Of a stretch of 28,466 nt of DNA, positions 14,626 through 23,254 are shown in pieces; position 1 is the first letter of the stretch; each line of letters begins with the position of its first letter. The notes below the pieces were generated by a model. It was given only the letters and a program-made list of their open reading frames with translations. It did no database searches and was not told the DNA's origin. Location: contig CABRZC010000012.1 in the NCBI GenBank assembly GCA_902475375.1, forward strand, positions 1 to 28,466, in the 5' to 3' direction. The stretch comes from an uncultured Collinsella sp. (GTDB lineage Bacteria; Actinomycetota; Coriobacteriia; Coriobacteriales; Coriobacteriaceae). The translations under genes and the position numbers were made by a program.

Positions 14626-16560
14626 ATGCAAAACACACCCACGAGCGCCGCACATGCCGCGCCTCAACGCAACCAACGCATCGTCGCGCTCGACGGGCTC
14701 CGCGCCCTCGCCATCGCCGGCGTCGTCCTATATCACCTTCGCCCCAGCCGCCTGACCGGCGGTTTTTTGGGCGTTACACTCTTCTTTACGCTGAGTGGCT
14801 ATCTCGCCACCAAAAGCATTATGCGGGCTACGGCACGCGACGGATTCTCATACCCGCGCTATATCTGCCGCCGCATTGCGCGCATGATGCCGCCGATCGT
14901 CGTGACCATCGCGCTTACCGCCGTCGCCACCTACATCGCGGCCCCGAGCCTACTCCCTAAGGTGCAGCAGGACGCCCTGCCATCGGCACTCTTTTTGAGC
15001 AACTGGTTCTACATCTTCCGTAACGTCTCGTATTTCGCCGCCGCGGGGCTCCCCTCGCCGCTCACGCACCTGTGGTTCTGCGCTGTCACTATGCAGTTCT
15101 ATCTGGTATGGCCGGTCATCCTTATGGCACTGTGCAGCAAAACCAGGTCGCGCAACACCGCCATCGGCATCACGATCGCATTCGCGCTTGCATCGACGGC
15201 AGCCATGGTCCTCATGTTTAATCCCACCGCCGACACATCGCGCGTCTACTACGGAACCGACGCCCGTGCCGCCGAGCTTCTATGCGGAGCCTTAGCCGCC
15301 ATCGCCGCGCCGCGTCTGCGCGAGATGTTGAGCGGTGACATCCATATCCCCGGCGCCAACAAGGGCATCTCAAAGGTCAACGCGATTTCTATCGCGTGGC
15401 TCGTTGCCGTTATAGCCGGCGCACTCATGCTGACCGGAGAGAGCGTCTGGCTCTACCGCGGCGGCTTTTTGCTGTTTGCCCTGCTCACCGGGCTCCTCAT
15501 CACCTGCGTACAAAACACGGAATGTATCGTGCGTCGTCTATTGTCGGTCAAGCCGCTCGTCTGGCTGGGCCAGCGCTCGTTCTCGGTCTATCTGGTGCAC
15601 TATCCCCTACTGCTTCTTATGAACCCCGCAACCCGCACCACCCGCATCGCCTGGTGGGAGCAGGTATTACAGCTTGTACTGATCCTTGCGGTAGCCGAGG
15701 TTTTCTATCGCCTCGTCGAACGCCCTTGGTCCCACAAGCCGGCCCAACAGGACAGCACGGCAAGAAAGCGCGTCCCCGCGCCCGCCATGGTGCTCCCCGC
15801 GCTTGGCGCCGCATGCGTCGCCGCACTTGCCTTCGCGCCGCTTGACTGGGCAGGCATCGCCACCGCCCGCGCCGAGCAGCTCCGTCCCGAGCTTGCCCAG
15901 AACGCGACCTCGACCCAGGACAACGGAGCCAACGACAAGGGCGCCGAGCCCGCATCCGGTAAAGAATCCCAGCCCAGCGACACCGCATCCGATGACGCCA
16001 CCAAGCAAAAACCCAAAGAGGGACCTATCGCCGAAAAGGTCCCGAAGAACCTTGACTGGAAGAGCTTTACCTACGACGAGGCAACCGGAACCTGCGACGC
16101 CCGCGTGCTCATGATCGGCGACTCGGTCACCGCAGGTGCCCAACCTGGCATTCAGGCGGCGCTTCCCAACGCGTACATCGACGGCGTGGTGAGCCGCCAG
16201 TTCTACACCTTCCAGGATGTCTATGCACAGGACAGCGCCAACTACGACCCGAGCGTGGTCATCTGCGCGCTTGGCACCAACGGCCTCATCCGCGACTCCC
16301 AGCAGGTGCAGGACGTGATTAATGCCGTGGGCGGCAAGCCCATCTACTTTGTGACCGTGCGCGTGCCGCTCGAGCTGCAGGACCGCAACAACCAGACGAT
16401 CCGCGACGTATGCGCCCAAAACGACAACGCCGGCGTCATCGACTGGAACGGCGCCTCAGAGGGCCACAGCGAATACCTTGTCGACGACGGCACACACCTC
16501 ACCCAGGCGGGAATCGGCACCTACGCAGCCCTCATACGCCAAGCCATCTGCGGGCACTAG
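14626..16560 (+). CDS. OatA-like O-acyltransferase (acyltransferase 3 + SGNH domain)
   Basis: Membrane enzyme that moves acyl groups, usually acetyl, across the membrane onto a cell-surface polymer such as peptidoglycan. The 644 residues begin with an acyltransferase-3 domain (RIVALDGLRALAIAGVVLYH, then GGFLGVTLFFTLSGYL) with about ten membrane helices up to residue 365, and a further helix at about 385-405. A Ser/Lys/Glu-rich linker follows, then an extracytoplasmic SGNH domain from about 480 with VLMIGDSVTAG (catalytic serine near 498), GTNG in CALGTNGLI, and DDGTHLTQAG near 620 (catalytic Asp and His). The start has GGAGGA upstream. This architecture is that of OatA, which acetylates MurNAc and gives lysozyme resistance, but the acceptor cannot be read from sequence. 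Confidence 0.92.
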   Translation: MQNTPTSAAHAAPQRNQRIVALDGLRALAIAGVVLYHLRPSRLTGGFLGVTLFFTLSGYLATKSIMRATARDGFSYPRYICRRIARMMPPIVVTIALTAVATYIAAPSLLPKVQQDALPSALFLSNWFYIFRNVSYFAAAGLPSPLTHLWFCAVTMQFYLVWPVILMALCSKTRSRNTAIGITIAFALASTAAMVLMFNPTADTSRVYYGTDARAAELLCGALAAIAAPRLREMLSGDIHIPGANKGISKVNAISIAWLVAVIAGALMLTGESVWLYRGGFLLFALLTGLLITCVQNTECIVRRLLSVKPLVWLGQRSFSVYLVHYPLLLLMNPATRTTRIAWWEQVLQLVLILAVAEVFYRLVERPWSHKPAQQDSTARKRVPAPAMVLPALGAACVAALAFAPLDWAGIATARAEQLRPELAQNATSTQDNGANDKGAEPASGKESQPSDTASDDATKQKPKEGPIAEKVPKNLDWKSFTYDEATGTCDARVLMIGDSVTAGAQPGIQAALPNAYIDGVVSRQFYTFQDVYAQDSANYDPSVVICALGTNGLIRDSQQVQDVINAVGGKPIYFVTVRVPLELQDRNNQTIRDVCAQNDNAGVIDWNGASEGHSEYLVDDGTHLTQAGIGTYAALIRQAICGH

Positions 16561-16621
16561 GCAACGCAAAATCGGCGCTTGCGCGGTGCCCACGTCACGC
16601 CCATACATCGAGCTTGCCGTT

Positions 16622-16649
16622 TTGCTACGCTCCCCTCGCGGGTTAGAAT
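16622..16649 (+). promoter_or_regulatory. Candidate promoter of asnS
   Basis: TTGCTA (16622-16627) and TAGAAT (16644-16649) are separated by 16 bases, 47 bases before the start codon. Both hexamers match the vegetative consensus well enough to be plausible. Confidence 0.45.
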
Positions 16650-16695
16650 GGTTAACTGTTTGGAAATAATCCGTACAACCGTTATGGGAGGATAC

Positions 16696-18099
16696 GTGAA
16701 CCGCACCAAAATCGCGCAGCTCTATGCCGATGCCGAGTCGCTCGGCGGCCAGACCGTCACCGTCGCCGGCTGGGTCAAGTCCGTCCGCGACATGAAGAAC
16801 TTTGGCTTTGTTACGCTCAACGACGGCAGCTGCTTCCGCGACCTGCAGGTCGTCATGAACCGCGAGGCACTCGACAACTACGACGAGATCGCCCATCAAA
16901 ACGTCTCGGCCGCACTCATTTGCACCGGCACCGTCAAGCTGACCCCCGATGCGCCCCAGCCTTTCGAGCTTTCTGCCACCTCCATCGAGGTCGAGGGCAC
17001 GAGCGCCCCGGATTACCCGCTGCAGAAGAAGCACGCAACCGTCGAGTTCCTGCGCACCCAGCAGCACCTGCGCCCGCGCACCAACCTGTTCCGCGCCGTG
17101 TTCCGCATCCGCTCTGTCGCGGCTGCCGCCATTCACCGCTTCTTCCAGGAGCAGGGCTTTGTCTACGTCAACACCCCCATCATCACCACGAGTGACTGCG
17201 AGGGCGCCGGCGAGATGTTCCGCGTGACCACGCTCGACCCCAAAAATCCGCCCCTCACCGAGTCCGGCGAGGTCGACTGGAGCCAGGACTTCTTTGGCAA
17301 GCATGCAAGCCTCACCGTGTCCGGCCAGCTCAATGCCGAGAACTTTGCCATGGCCTTTGGCGACGTGTACACCTTTGGCCCCACCTTCCGTGCCGAGAAC
17401 TCCAACACCACGCGCCACGCCGCCGAGTTTTGGATGATCGAGCCCGAGATGGCCTTTGCCGACCTGAACGACTACATGGATAACGCCGAGGCCATGCTCA
17501 AGTACGTCCTCAAGGACGTTATGGCAACCTGCCCCGACGAGCTCAATATGCTCAACAAGTTTGTGGACAAGGGTCTGCTCGAGCGCCTGGACCATGTCGC
17601 CAACTCCGACTTTGCCCGCGTTACCTACACCGAGGCCGTCGAGATCCTGGAGCAGGCAGTCGCTGCTGGCCACCAGTTTGATTACCCCGTGAGCTGGGGC
17701 ATCGACCTGCAGACCGAGCACGAGCGCTTCCTGACCGAGGAGCACTTTAAGCGACCGACTTTTGTGACCGACTACCCGGCCGAGATCAAGGCGTTCTACA
17801 TGCGCATGAACGAGGACGGCAAGACCGTCGCCGCCGCCGACTGCCTGGTGCCCGGTATCGGCGAGATTATCGGCGGCTCCCAGCGCGAGGAGCGCCTGGA
17901 TCTGCTCGAGGCCCGCATCAAGGACCTGGGCATGAATCCCGAGCAGTACAAGTACTACCTTGACCTGCGCCGCTACGGTTCCTGCAAGCACGCCGGCTAC
18001 GGTCTGGGCTTCGAGCGCTTGGTCATGTATCTGACCGGCGTGGGCAACATCCGCGACGTCCTGCCGCACCCGCGCACCGTGGGCAACGCCGACTTCTAA
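16696..18099 (+). CDS. asnS: Asparaginyl-tRNA synthetase
   Basis: Charges tRNA-Asn with asparagine using ATP, in the cytoplasm. The 467 residues have an N-terminal OB-fold anticodon-binding domain (TVTVAGWVKSVRDMKNFGFVTLNDGS), then the class II core: motif 1 in AAAIHRFFQEQGFVYVNTP, motif 2 in FGPTFRAENSNTTRHAAEF, and motif 3 in GYGLGFERLVMYLTG followed by NIRDVLPHPR. EFWMIEPE after motif 2 is typical of AsnRS, and AspRS does not have it. I chose the GTG at 16696 with GGGAGG upstream; the spacing is short, and an in-frame ATG at 16684 is the alternative. A strong terminator follows. Confidence 0.97.
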   Translation: MNRTKIAQLYADAESLGGQTVTVAGWVKSVRDMKNFGFVTLNDGSCFRDLQVVMNREALDNYDEIAHQNVSAALICTGTVKLTPDAPQPFELSATSIEVEGTSAPDYPLQKKHATVEFLRTQQHLRPRTNLFRAVFRIRSVAAAAIHRFFQEQGFVYVNTPIITTSDCEGAGEMFRVTTLDPKNPPLTESGEVDWSQDFFGKHASLTVSGQLNAENFAMAFGDVYTFGPTFRAENSNTTRHAAEFWMIEPEMAFADLNDYMDNAEAMLKYVLKDVMATCPDELNMLNKFVDKGLLERLDHVANSDFARVTYTEAVEILEQAVAAGHQFDYPVSWGIDLQTEHERFLTEEHFKRPTFVTDYPAEIKAFYMRMNEDGKTVAAADCLVPGIGEIIGGSQREERLDLLEARIKDLGMNPEQYKYYLDLRRYGSCKHAGYGLGFERLVMYLTGVGNIRDVLPHPRTVGNADF

Positions 18100-18145
18100 T
18101 CGTCGGACGCTAGCTCGCGTCGCCACACGCCAATGCTCATCGCAT

Positions 18146-18181
18146 AAGCGTCTCTCGACATCAGTCGAGAGACGCTTTTTT
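18146..18181 (+). terminator. Rho-independent terminator of asnS
   Basis: Perfect 14-bp stem (AAGCGTCTCTCGAC against GTCGAGAGACGCTT) with a four-base loop, followed by TTTTT. Confidence 0.95.
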
Positions 18182-18302
18182 CAACAGCATCCGTCAAGCT
18201 TTTGGCAAGGTTTTGGTCAGTTGAGCAGGGCTGTTGAAAACTCAACCCGCCGTTTGCCGACGACTACCGACCGCCCAGAGCGCTCTGCGCCCCTGGGAAA
18301 GC

Positions 18303-18353
18303 CCCACGTCCTAGGCTCCATACCGTCGCCACCCAAAACGGAAAGGACGTGGG
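18303..18353 (+). promoter_or_regulatory. Inverted repeat that includes the ribosome binding site of the WYL gene
   Basis: CCCACGTCCT (18303-18312) pairs perfectly with AGGACGTGGG (18344-18353). The right arm contains most of the AAAGGA Shine-Dalgarno motif used by the start at 18358. In the mRNA this pairing could hide the ribosome binding site; as DNA it could be an operator for the regulator itself. Confidence 0.5.
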
Positions 18354-18357
18354 CACG

Positions 18358-19143
18358 ATGACCGAAGCCGCTGTTGAAACCTACGACACCACGACGAGAG
18401 GCGCCGCCTCGATGGCAGCCTATCGCGCCGTTCGTATCCTGCAGCTCTTGAGCGAAAACACCGGCGAAGACAAGGCCATGCTTTCCGATGAGTTGATCCG
18501 GCGCCTCGCCCATCCCGACGACCCCGCCCGCATGCCCATCTCGGCGGCGCGGCGCAGCATCTACACCGCCATCTCCGCGCTTCGCCATGCCGGATACGAA
18601 ATTGAGTACAAACGCGGCGTGGGCTACAAACTTCTTACCCGTCCGCTCACCGATGAAGAGATCATCCGGCTCCACGGTATGGTCATGCGCAACCGCTCCA
18701 CGCCTATCGCTATCCGCAAGAGCATGGCGCAGCACTTAGTTGCCATGGCGAGCGCCGACGTTCGCGGCTACCTCGATACACCCGAACCCGCTCCAAGCGC
18801 AGGCAGCAAGGCTACCAAGGCAACACGCACGCCCATCAAGCGCATCGACACGTGCGAGCTCGTCGAGCAGGCCATCGACCACGGAACCACGGTGAGTTTT
18901 GATATTTCGAGCGTCACGGCACGTGGCGAAACCGAAGTAGCACGGATGACACTCCGCCCCTTTGCCATCAGGCAGCGCGATGGCATCTCGTATTTGCTGG
19001 GAACGGTCTATGACGCCCGAGGCGCCGATGACACGCTGCGTACCGTAGAGATTGGCCGCATGAGAAACGTCACCACACGTCTCCTCGACGGCAAGAAGCT
19101 TTTCGCCGCCCTGGACGAGGAGGAGGACGCCTCCGCTGCATAA
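18358..19143 (+). CDS. WYL-domain transcriptional regulator
   Basis: Probable DNA-binding regulator that senses a ligand. The 261 residues have an N-terminal winged-helix region (about 20-100: YRAVRILQLLSENTGEDKAMLSDEL, then RRSIYTAISALRHAGYEIEYKRGVGYKLL), a spacer helix region, and a WYL-type domain from about 160 (IDHGTTVSFDISS, then MTLRPFAIRQRDGISYLLGTVYDARGADDTLRTVEIGRMRNV). The usual Trp-Tyr-Leu triplet reads SYLLG here, and the C-terminal WCX extension is absent. The start at 18358 has AAAGGA ten bases upstream. It stands alone between the asnS terminator and the ABC operon, and may control itself or its neighbours. Confidence 0.87.
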   Translation: MTEAAVETYDTTTRGAASMAAYRAVRILQLLSENTGEDKAMLSDELIRRLAHPDDPARMPISAARRSIYTAISALRHAGYEIEYKRGVGYKLLTRPLTDEEIIRLHGMVMRNRSTPIAIRKSMAQHLVAMASADVRGYLDTPEPAPSAGSKATKATRTPIKRIDTCELVEQAIDHGTTVSFDISSVTARGETEVARMTLRPFAIRQRDGISYLLGTVYDARGADDTLRTVEIGRMRNVTTRLLDGKKLFAALDEEEDASAA

Positions 19144-19212
19144 GACCCTCCGCCGCCCATTCGACTACCCGTACCGCCCATCCGATTCTGTATTAAAAAA
19201 CCCGCCAAGTTA

Positions 19213-19240
19213 TTGTAAAAATGGACATCCGCGCTACTAT
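19213..19240 (+). promoter_or_regulatory. Candidate promoter of the ABC importer operon
   Basis: TTGTAA (19213-19218), a 16-base gap and TACTAT (19235-19240). A small hairpin, TGCACT against AGTGCA (about 19250-19268), follows in the untranslated leader of the lipoprotein gene. Confidence 0.5.
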
Positions 19241-19303
19241 AGTTCCACTTGCACTTTGTTTGAGTGCAGTGTTTCCAGCCATTTCTATACTGGGGGTAAC
19301 GAT

Positions 19304-20284
19304 ATGAAGGACATCACCATCAGCCGCAGGAGCCTTCTGGTATCTGCTGGCCTGCTCGCGCTCGCTCCGCTCGCCGGATGCGGCGGCAACTCTGGTTCCG
19401 GCTCTGCTGCCGCCGGTTCCGACTACACCGTCGGCGTTCTGCAGCTCACCGAGCACTCCGCACTCGACGCCGCCAACGACGGCTTTGTCAAGGCCATCAA
19501 GAAGAGCGGCCTTAAGGTCAAGATCGACCAGAAGAACGCCCAGAACGACCAGTCCACGTGTAAGTCCATTGCCGACAAGTTTGTGGGCGACAACGTCAAC
19601 CTGATTTATGCCATCGCCACGCCCGCCGCGCAGGCTGCCGCCGGCGCCACGGCCGATATCCCCATCGTGGGCTGCGCCATCACCGACTACGCCGCCTCCG
19701 GCCTGGTCCAGGACAACGACAAGCCCGGCACCAACGTCACGGGCGCTTCCGACCTCACCCCGGTCGCCGAGCAGCTCGAGATGATGCAGAAGGTCCTGCC
19801 CGACGTTAAAAAGGTCGGCCTGCTCTACTGCACCGCCGAGTCCAACTCCGACGTCCAGATCAAGGCCGCCAAGAAGGAGCTCGACAAGCTGGGCCTCGAG
19901 TACACTGACTTCACCGTCTCGAGCTCCAACGAGATTCAGTCCGTCGTCGAGTCTGCCGTGGGCAAGGTCGACGCGCTGTACTCCCCCACCGACAACACCA
20001 TCGCCGCGGGTGCTTCGCAGGTCGGTCAGATCTGCAAGGAGAATAAGCTCCCCTTCGTGACCGGCGAGGAGGGCATGTGCATGGCCGGCGGCCTGTTCAC
20101 CCTCTCCATCAACTACGAGGATCTGGGCTACGCCGCGGGCGAGATGGCAGTTAAGATTCTGAAGGGCGAGGCCAAGCCCGAAGATATGCCGATCAAGCAC
20201 CTCTCGAGCAAGGACCTGGTCGTCGTCAAGAACGACGAGATGGCCGAGGCTCTAGGCATCGACCTTTCCGCTCTGGACGAGTAG
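19304..20284 (+). CDS. ABC importer substrate-binding lipoprotein (ABC_sub_bind family)
   Basis: Extracytoplasmic ligand-binding protein of the PF04392-type family (TrpX-like). The 326 residues begin with a lipoprotein signal: ISRRSLLVSAGLLALAPLAGC, lipid-modified C26, with a twin-arginine-like RR at 8-9. A Gly/Ser-rich tether precedes the two-lobed domain (YTVGVLQLTEHSALDAANDGF, then DIPIVGCAITDYAASGLV, then KVGLLYCTAESNSD). I chose the ATG at 19304, with a GGGGG motif upstream. The permease and ATPase genes follow at 20489 and 21405. Relatives in Firmicutes import tryptophan or aromatic amino acids; the ligand here is not proved. A hairpin at 20355 may allow more of this protein than of the membrane parts. 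Confidence 0.93.
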   Translation: MKDITISRRSLLVSAGLLALAPLAGCGGNSGSGSAAAGSDYTVGVLQLTEHSALDAANDGFVKAIKKSGLKVKIDQKNAQNDQSTCKSIADKFVGDNVNLIYAIATPAAQAAAGATADIPIVGCAITDYAASGLVQDNDKPGTNVTGASDLTPVAEQLEMMQKVLPDVKKVGLLYCTAESNSDVQIKAAKKELDKLGLEYTDFTVSSSNEIQSVVESAVGKVDALYSPTDNTIAAGASQVGQICKENKLPFVTGEEGMCMAGGLFTLSINYEDLGYAAGEMAVKILKGEAKPEDMPIKHLSSKDLVVVKNDEMAEALGIDLSALDE

Positions 20285-20354
20285 CGCCATGCGCGGTAAC
20301 GCGTCTAGGGCCCGCACGCGCGCCACAGCCGCGTTATTCAATATCTGAGCCACA

Positions 20355-20385
20355 GGGGCGGGCGCTGTAGACCGGCGTCCGCCCT
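20355..20385 (+). terminator. Hairpin between lipoprotein and permease genes
   Basis: GGGGCGGGCGC pairs with GCGTCCGCCCT (two imperfect pairs) and is followed by GCTTGTTT. It may be a leaky terminator or an mRNA-stabilising structure inside the operon, a usual way to make more binding protein than permease. Confidence 0.5.
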
Positions 20386-20488
20386 GCTTGTTTCAGGTAA
20401 AACAAAACGTCTGTCCGCAGCTCTTTTATACATTGTTACCGCTATTATGGAAAATCACGTGTCCACCCTATTCTAGGAGGTATGAAGC

Positions 20489-21412
20489 ATGCTCATTGCA
20501 TTGCAGGGCGCCGTTTCGCAGGGCGTCCTCTGGGGCATTATGGTGCTTGGCGTGTTTATCACGTTCCGCCTGCTCGACATTCCCGATATGACCTGCGACG
20601 GCAGCTTTGCCCTCGGCGGCTGCGTCTGCGCTGTGCTCATCGTCAATAACAACGTCGACCCGCTGTTCGCCGTGCTGGCCGGTATGTGCGCCGGCGCCAT
20701 CGCGGGCGCCGTCACGGGCATTTTGACCACCGTCTTTGAGATTCCTGCGATCCTCGCCGGAATCCTCACCCAGATCAGCCTGTGGTCCATCAACCTGCGC
20801 ATCATGGGCAAGTCCAATACGCCCATTCTTGCCAAAGGCACCGTGTTCTCGGCCGTCAGCAATATGACCGGTCTGCCGCAGTCCACCGTTGCCATCATCT
20901 TGGGCATCCTGCTCGCCGTGGCTATCGTTGCCATCCTGTATTGGTTCTTTGGCACCGAGATCGGCTCGGCGCTGCGAGCCACCGGCAACAACGAGTACAT
21001 GATCCGCGCTCTGGGCGTCAACACCAACTCCACCAAGATGATCGCCCTCGTGCTCTCCAACGCCCTCATCGGCCTTTCGGGCGCGCTCATCTGCCAGAGC
21101 CAAAAGTATGCCGACATTGGTATGGGCACCGGTGCCATCGTTATCGGTCTTGCCGCCATTGTTATCGGCGAGGTGCTCGGCCGTCTGCTGCCCGGCGGCC
21201 TCACGCAGTTTAGCGTCCGTCTTGCCTCCGCCGTCTTTGGCTCCGTGGTGTACTTCCTTATCCGCGCCATCGTGCTGCAGTTGGGCATGGACGCCAACGA
21301 CATGAAGCTGCTCTCCGCCGTAATTGTCGCTGTGGCCCTGTGCGTGCCCGTGGTTTGGGAGCGCTATAAGCTCCGCAGCTCCTACACGAAGGGGGATGAG
21401 GCAGATGCTTAA
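20489..21412 (+). CDS. ABC importer permease (BPD_transp_2 family)
   Basis: Membrane-spanning subunit of the importer. The 307 residues have about eight to nine hydrophobic segments and family features such as GVFITFRLLDIPDMTCDGSF near the N-terminus and GSALRATGNNEYMIRALGVN, the cytoplasmic loop contacting the ATPase. The length and sequence fit the COG4120-type permeases that go with PF04392 binding proteins. The start has AGGAGG eight bases upstream. Its end overlaps the start of the ATPase gene by eight bases, so the two are translationally coupled. Confidence 0.93.
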   Translation: MLIALQGAVSQGVLWGIMVLGVFITFRLLDIPDMTCDGSFALGGCVCAVLIVNNNVDPLFAVLAGMCAGAIAGAVTGILTTVFEIPAILAGILTQISLWSINLRIMGKSNTPILAKGTVFSAVSNMTGLPQSTVAIILGILLAVAIVAILYWFFGTEIGSALRATGNNEYMIRALGVNTNSTKMIALVLSNALIGLSGALICQSQKYADIGMGTGAIVIGLAAIVIGEVLGRLLPGGLTQFSVRLASAVFGSVVYFLIRAIVLQLGMDANDMKLLSAVIVAVALCVPVVWERYKLRSSYTKGDEADA

Positions 21413-22199
21413 GCTCTCGCACGTCAAGAAGACCTTTAACAAGGGCACCGTCACCGAGAAGCGCGCGCTCACCGGCGTCGACCTTACCCTAAATGACGGC
21501 GACTTTGTAACCGTGATCGGCGGCAACGGCGCCGGCAAGTCCACGCTGCTCAACATGATCGCCGGCGTGTACCCGCTCGATTCGGGCGTTATTGAGCTCG
21601 ACGGCACCGACATCTCGCGCCTGAGCGAGTCGCAGCGCGCCAAGTACCTGGGCCGCGTGTTTCAGGACCCCATGCGCGGTACCGCTGCCGACATGCAGAT
21701 CGCCGAGAACCTGGCCCTCGCCAAGCGTCGCGGCCAGCGTCGCGGCCTTTCGTGGGGCGTCACCAAGGCCGAGAAAGATGAGTACGTCGAGCTGCTCAAG
21801 CGCCTGGACCTTGGTCTGGACACGCGTCTCAACGCCAAGGTCGGCCTGCTCTCGGGTGGCCAGCGCCAGGCACTCACCCTGCTGATGGCCACGCTCACCA
21901 GGCCGCGCCTGCTGCTGCTCGACGAGCACACCGCGGCCCTCGACCCCAAGACGGCCTCTAAGGTGCTTAACCTGACCGAGGAGATCGTCGACGAGAACCA
22001 CCTGACCACGCTCATGGTCACGCACAACATGAACGACGCTATCCGTCTGGGCAACCGTCTGATCATGATGCACGAGGGCCATGTGATCTACGACGTGGCC
22101 GGCGACGAGAAGAAGTCGCTCACCGTAGCCGACCTGCTGCAGAAGTTCGAGGAGGTCTCGGGCGGCGAGCTCGCCAACGACCGCATGCTGCTGAGCTAA
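21405..22199 (+). CDS. ABC importer ATP-binding protein
   Basis: Energy-coupling subunit of the importer. The 264 residues hold Walker A GGNGAGKST, a Q-loop in FQDPMRGTAADMQIAENL, the signature LLSGGQRQALTLLMA, Walker B RLLLLDEHTAALD, and the switch histidine in MVTHN. The TAADMQIAENL segment after the Q-loop is typical of the COG1101-type ATPase of these systems. I chose the ATG at 21405, which overlaps the permease gene and has GGGGGATGAGG upstream, over a longer reading inside the permease gene. The stop codon lies in the left arm of a hairpin repeat. Confidence 0.95.
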   Translation: MLKLSHVKKTFNKGTVTEKRALTGVDLTLNDGDFVTVIGGNGAGKSTLLNMIAGVYPLDSGVIELDGTDISRLSESQRAKYLGRVFQDPMRGTAADMQIAENLALAKRRGQRRGLSWGVTKAEKDEYVELLKRLDLGLDTRLNAKVGLLSGGQRQALTLLMATLTRPRLLLLDEHTAALDPKTASKVLNLTEEIVDENHLTTLMVTHNMNDAIRLGNRLIMMHEGHVIYDVAGDEKKSLTVADLLQKFEEVSGGELANDRMLLS

Positions 22200-22236
22200 A
22201 CCTACCAAAAAGGGACAGGTTTATTTTGGCAGGTTT
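22198..22236 (+). repeat. GGGACAGG hairpin, copy 1
   Basis: AAACCTACCAAAA (22198-22210) pairs with TTTTGGCAGGTTT (22224-22236) with one mismatch; the loop is AGGGACAGGTTTA. It begins on the stop codon of the ATPase gene and is followed by TATCT, so it may be the operon terminator. Confidence 0.7.
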
Positions 22237-22252
22237 TATCTCGGCAAACGTC

Positions 22253-22292
22253 AAAACCGCCGCAAAGGAGCAGATACCTTTGTGGTGGTTTT
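22253..22292 (+). repeat. GGGACAGG-type hairpin, copy 2
   Basis: AAAACCGCCGCAAAGG (22253-22268) pairs with CCTTTGTGGTGGTTTT (22277-22292) with two G-U pairs around an 8-base loop. The arms are closely related to those of copy 3 at 23160. Confidence 0.75.
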
Positions 22293-22315
22293 CGTTAACC
22301 CTTATATCGAGCGCA

Positions 22316-22347
22316 GAAGCCCGTCCGAATTTGATCGGACGGGCTTC
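22316..22347 (+). terminator. Hairpin terminator between ABC operon and mscS-like gene
   Basis: Perfect 13-bp stem GAAGCCCGTCCGA against TCGGACGGGCTTC, six-base loop, followed by TTGG. The U-tract is short. It lies 45 bases before the channel gene, so it separates the transcription units. Confidence 0.65.
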
Positions 22348-22392
22348 TTGGTGGGTATCATGGTTGAACGATCATTAGGAGGTTTTCCCTAC

Positions 22393-23160
22393 ATGGAATT
22401 GTTTGAGCCGATTCTTCATTTCTTTGAGCAACGGTGGGTCCACAACATCATCTGGGCCGTCATCTTGGCGATAGGCACCGCCGTCGCCGCCAAGGTCGTA
22501 TCCAAGACCCTGAACCATCTGCTTAACCGAGACGATAACCCGCTTCCGGCATCGAGTATCTTCATCAACATCGCGCGCGCCGTCATCTGGATGATTGGCG
22601 GCAGCTTTATCCTAGACAACTGTTTTGGCATCAACGCAAACGCCCTCGTCGCCGCTCTTGGCGTCGGCGGCATCGCCATCTCGCTCGGCTTTCAGGACAC
22701 GCTGTCGAACCTTATCGGCGGTATGCAGGTGACCTTCATGGGCATCATCAAGCCCGGCGACAATATCGAGGTCGGCGGCGTGTCGGGCGTGGTCCAAGAC
22801 ATCACCTGGCGCCACACGACCATCGAGGATGCCTGCGGGCAGACCATCATTGTGCCCAACTCCAACATCTCCAAGAACACGCTCGTGCATCTGATGCCCT
22901 TTGGGCGTGTGGCCGTGCCCGTTGCCGTAAAGGACACGTCTAAGTGGGCCTCGCTGGACGCGCTGGCAGATGAGCTTACCGACGCCACCAAGGCCGCGGT
23001 GCTTCCCATCTCTGGCTTTGACAAGGAGCCGTACGTGCTCTTTAGCGAGATCGGCGACTTTGGCGTCAAGGGCAAAATCATCTTTATCGTCAGCGACGAT
23101 AGCACCACCTTCACGGCAGCCGACGCTTGCATCCGCGCCATCGCCCCCATCATCGCCTAA
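22393..23160 (+). CDS. MscS-family mechanosensitive channel
   Basis: Membrane channel that opens on osmotic down-shock and releases small solutes. The 255 residues have three membrane segments (about 20-40, 58-78, 83-105). The pore-lining third helix, ALGVGGIAISLGFQDTLSNLIGG, carries the Gly/Ala pattern of MscS TM3, followed by the beta domain (IKPGDNIEVGGVSGVVQDITWRHTTIED) and IIVPNSNI. The C-terminal alpha/beta domain is compact. I chose the ATG at 22393 because AGGAGG lies ten bases before it; the 37 upstream in-frame residues cross the terminator hairpin and are not channel-like. Confidence 0.92.
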   Translation: MELFEPILHFFEQRWVHNIIWAVILAIGTAVAAKVVSKTLNHLLNRDDNPLPASSIFINIARAVIWMIGGSFILDNCFGINANALVAALGVGGIAISLGFQDTLSNLIGGMQVTFMGIIKPGDNIEVGGVSGVVQDITWRHTTIEDACGQTIIVPNSNISKNTLVHLMPFGRVAVPVAVKDTSKWASLDALADELTDATKAAVLPISGFDKEPYVLFSEIGDFGVKGKIIFIVSDDSTTFTAADACIRAIAPIIA

Positions 23161-23198
23161 AACCACCGCAAAGGGGACAGGCACCATTGTGGTGGTTT
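23160..23198 (+). repeat. GGGACAGG hairpin, copy 3
   Basis: AAACCACCGCAAAGG (23160-23174) pairs with CCATTGTGGTGGTTT (23184-23198) around GGACAGGCA. It begins at the last base of the MscS stop codon, as copy 1 does for the ATPase gene. Confidence 0.78.
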
Positions 23199-23254
23199 CG
23201 CATCGTGGTACCATGGTTCATATCGTTGTTTAAACGACTAAGGGAGTAGACACC

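Noticed and set aside
16456..18126. Long minus-strand reading frame opposite asnS
   Set aside because: Shadow of asnS with no recognisable protein features.
19241..19303. A T-box or other riboswitch in front of the ABC importer
   Set aside because: The leader is only about 60 bases with one small hairpin, with no T-box sequence or specifier stem.
20468..21643. Minus-strand reading frame opposite the ABC permease
   Set aside because: Antisense shadow; the permease and ATPase on the plus strand carry all expected motifs.
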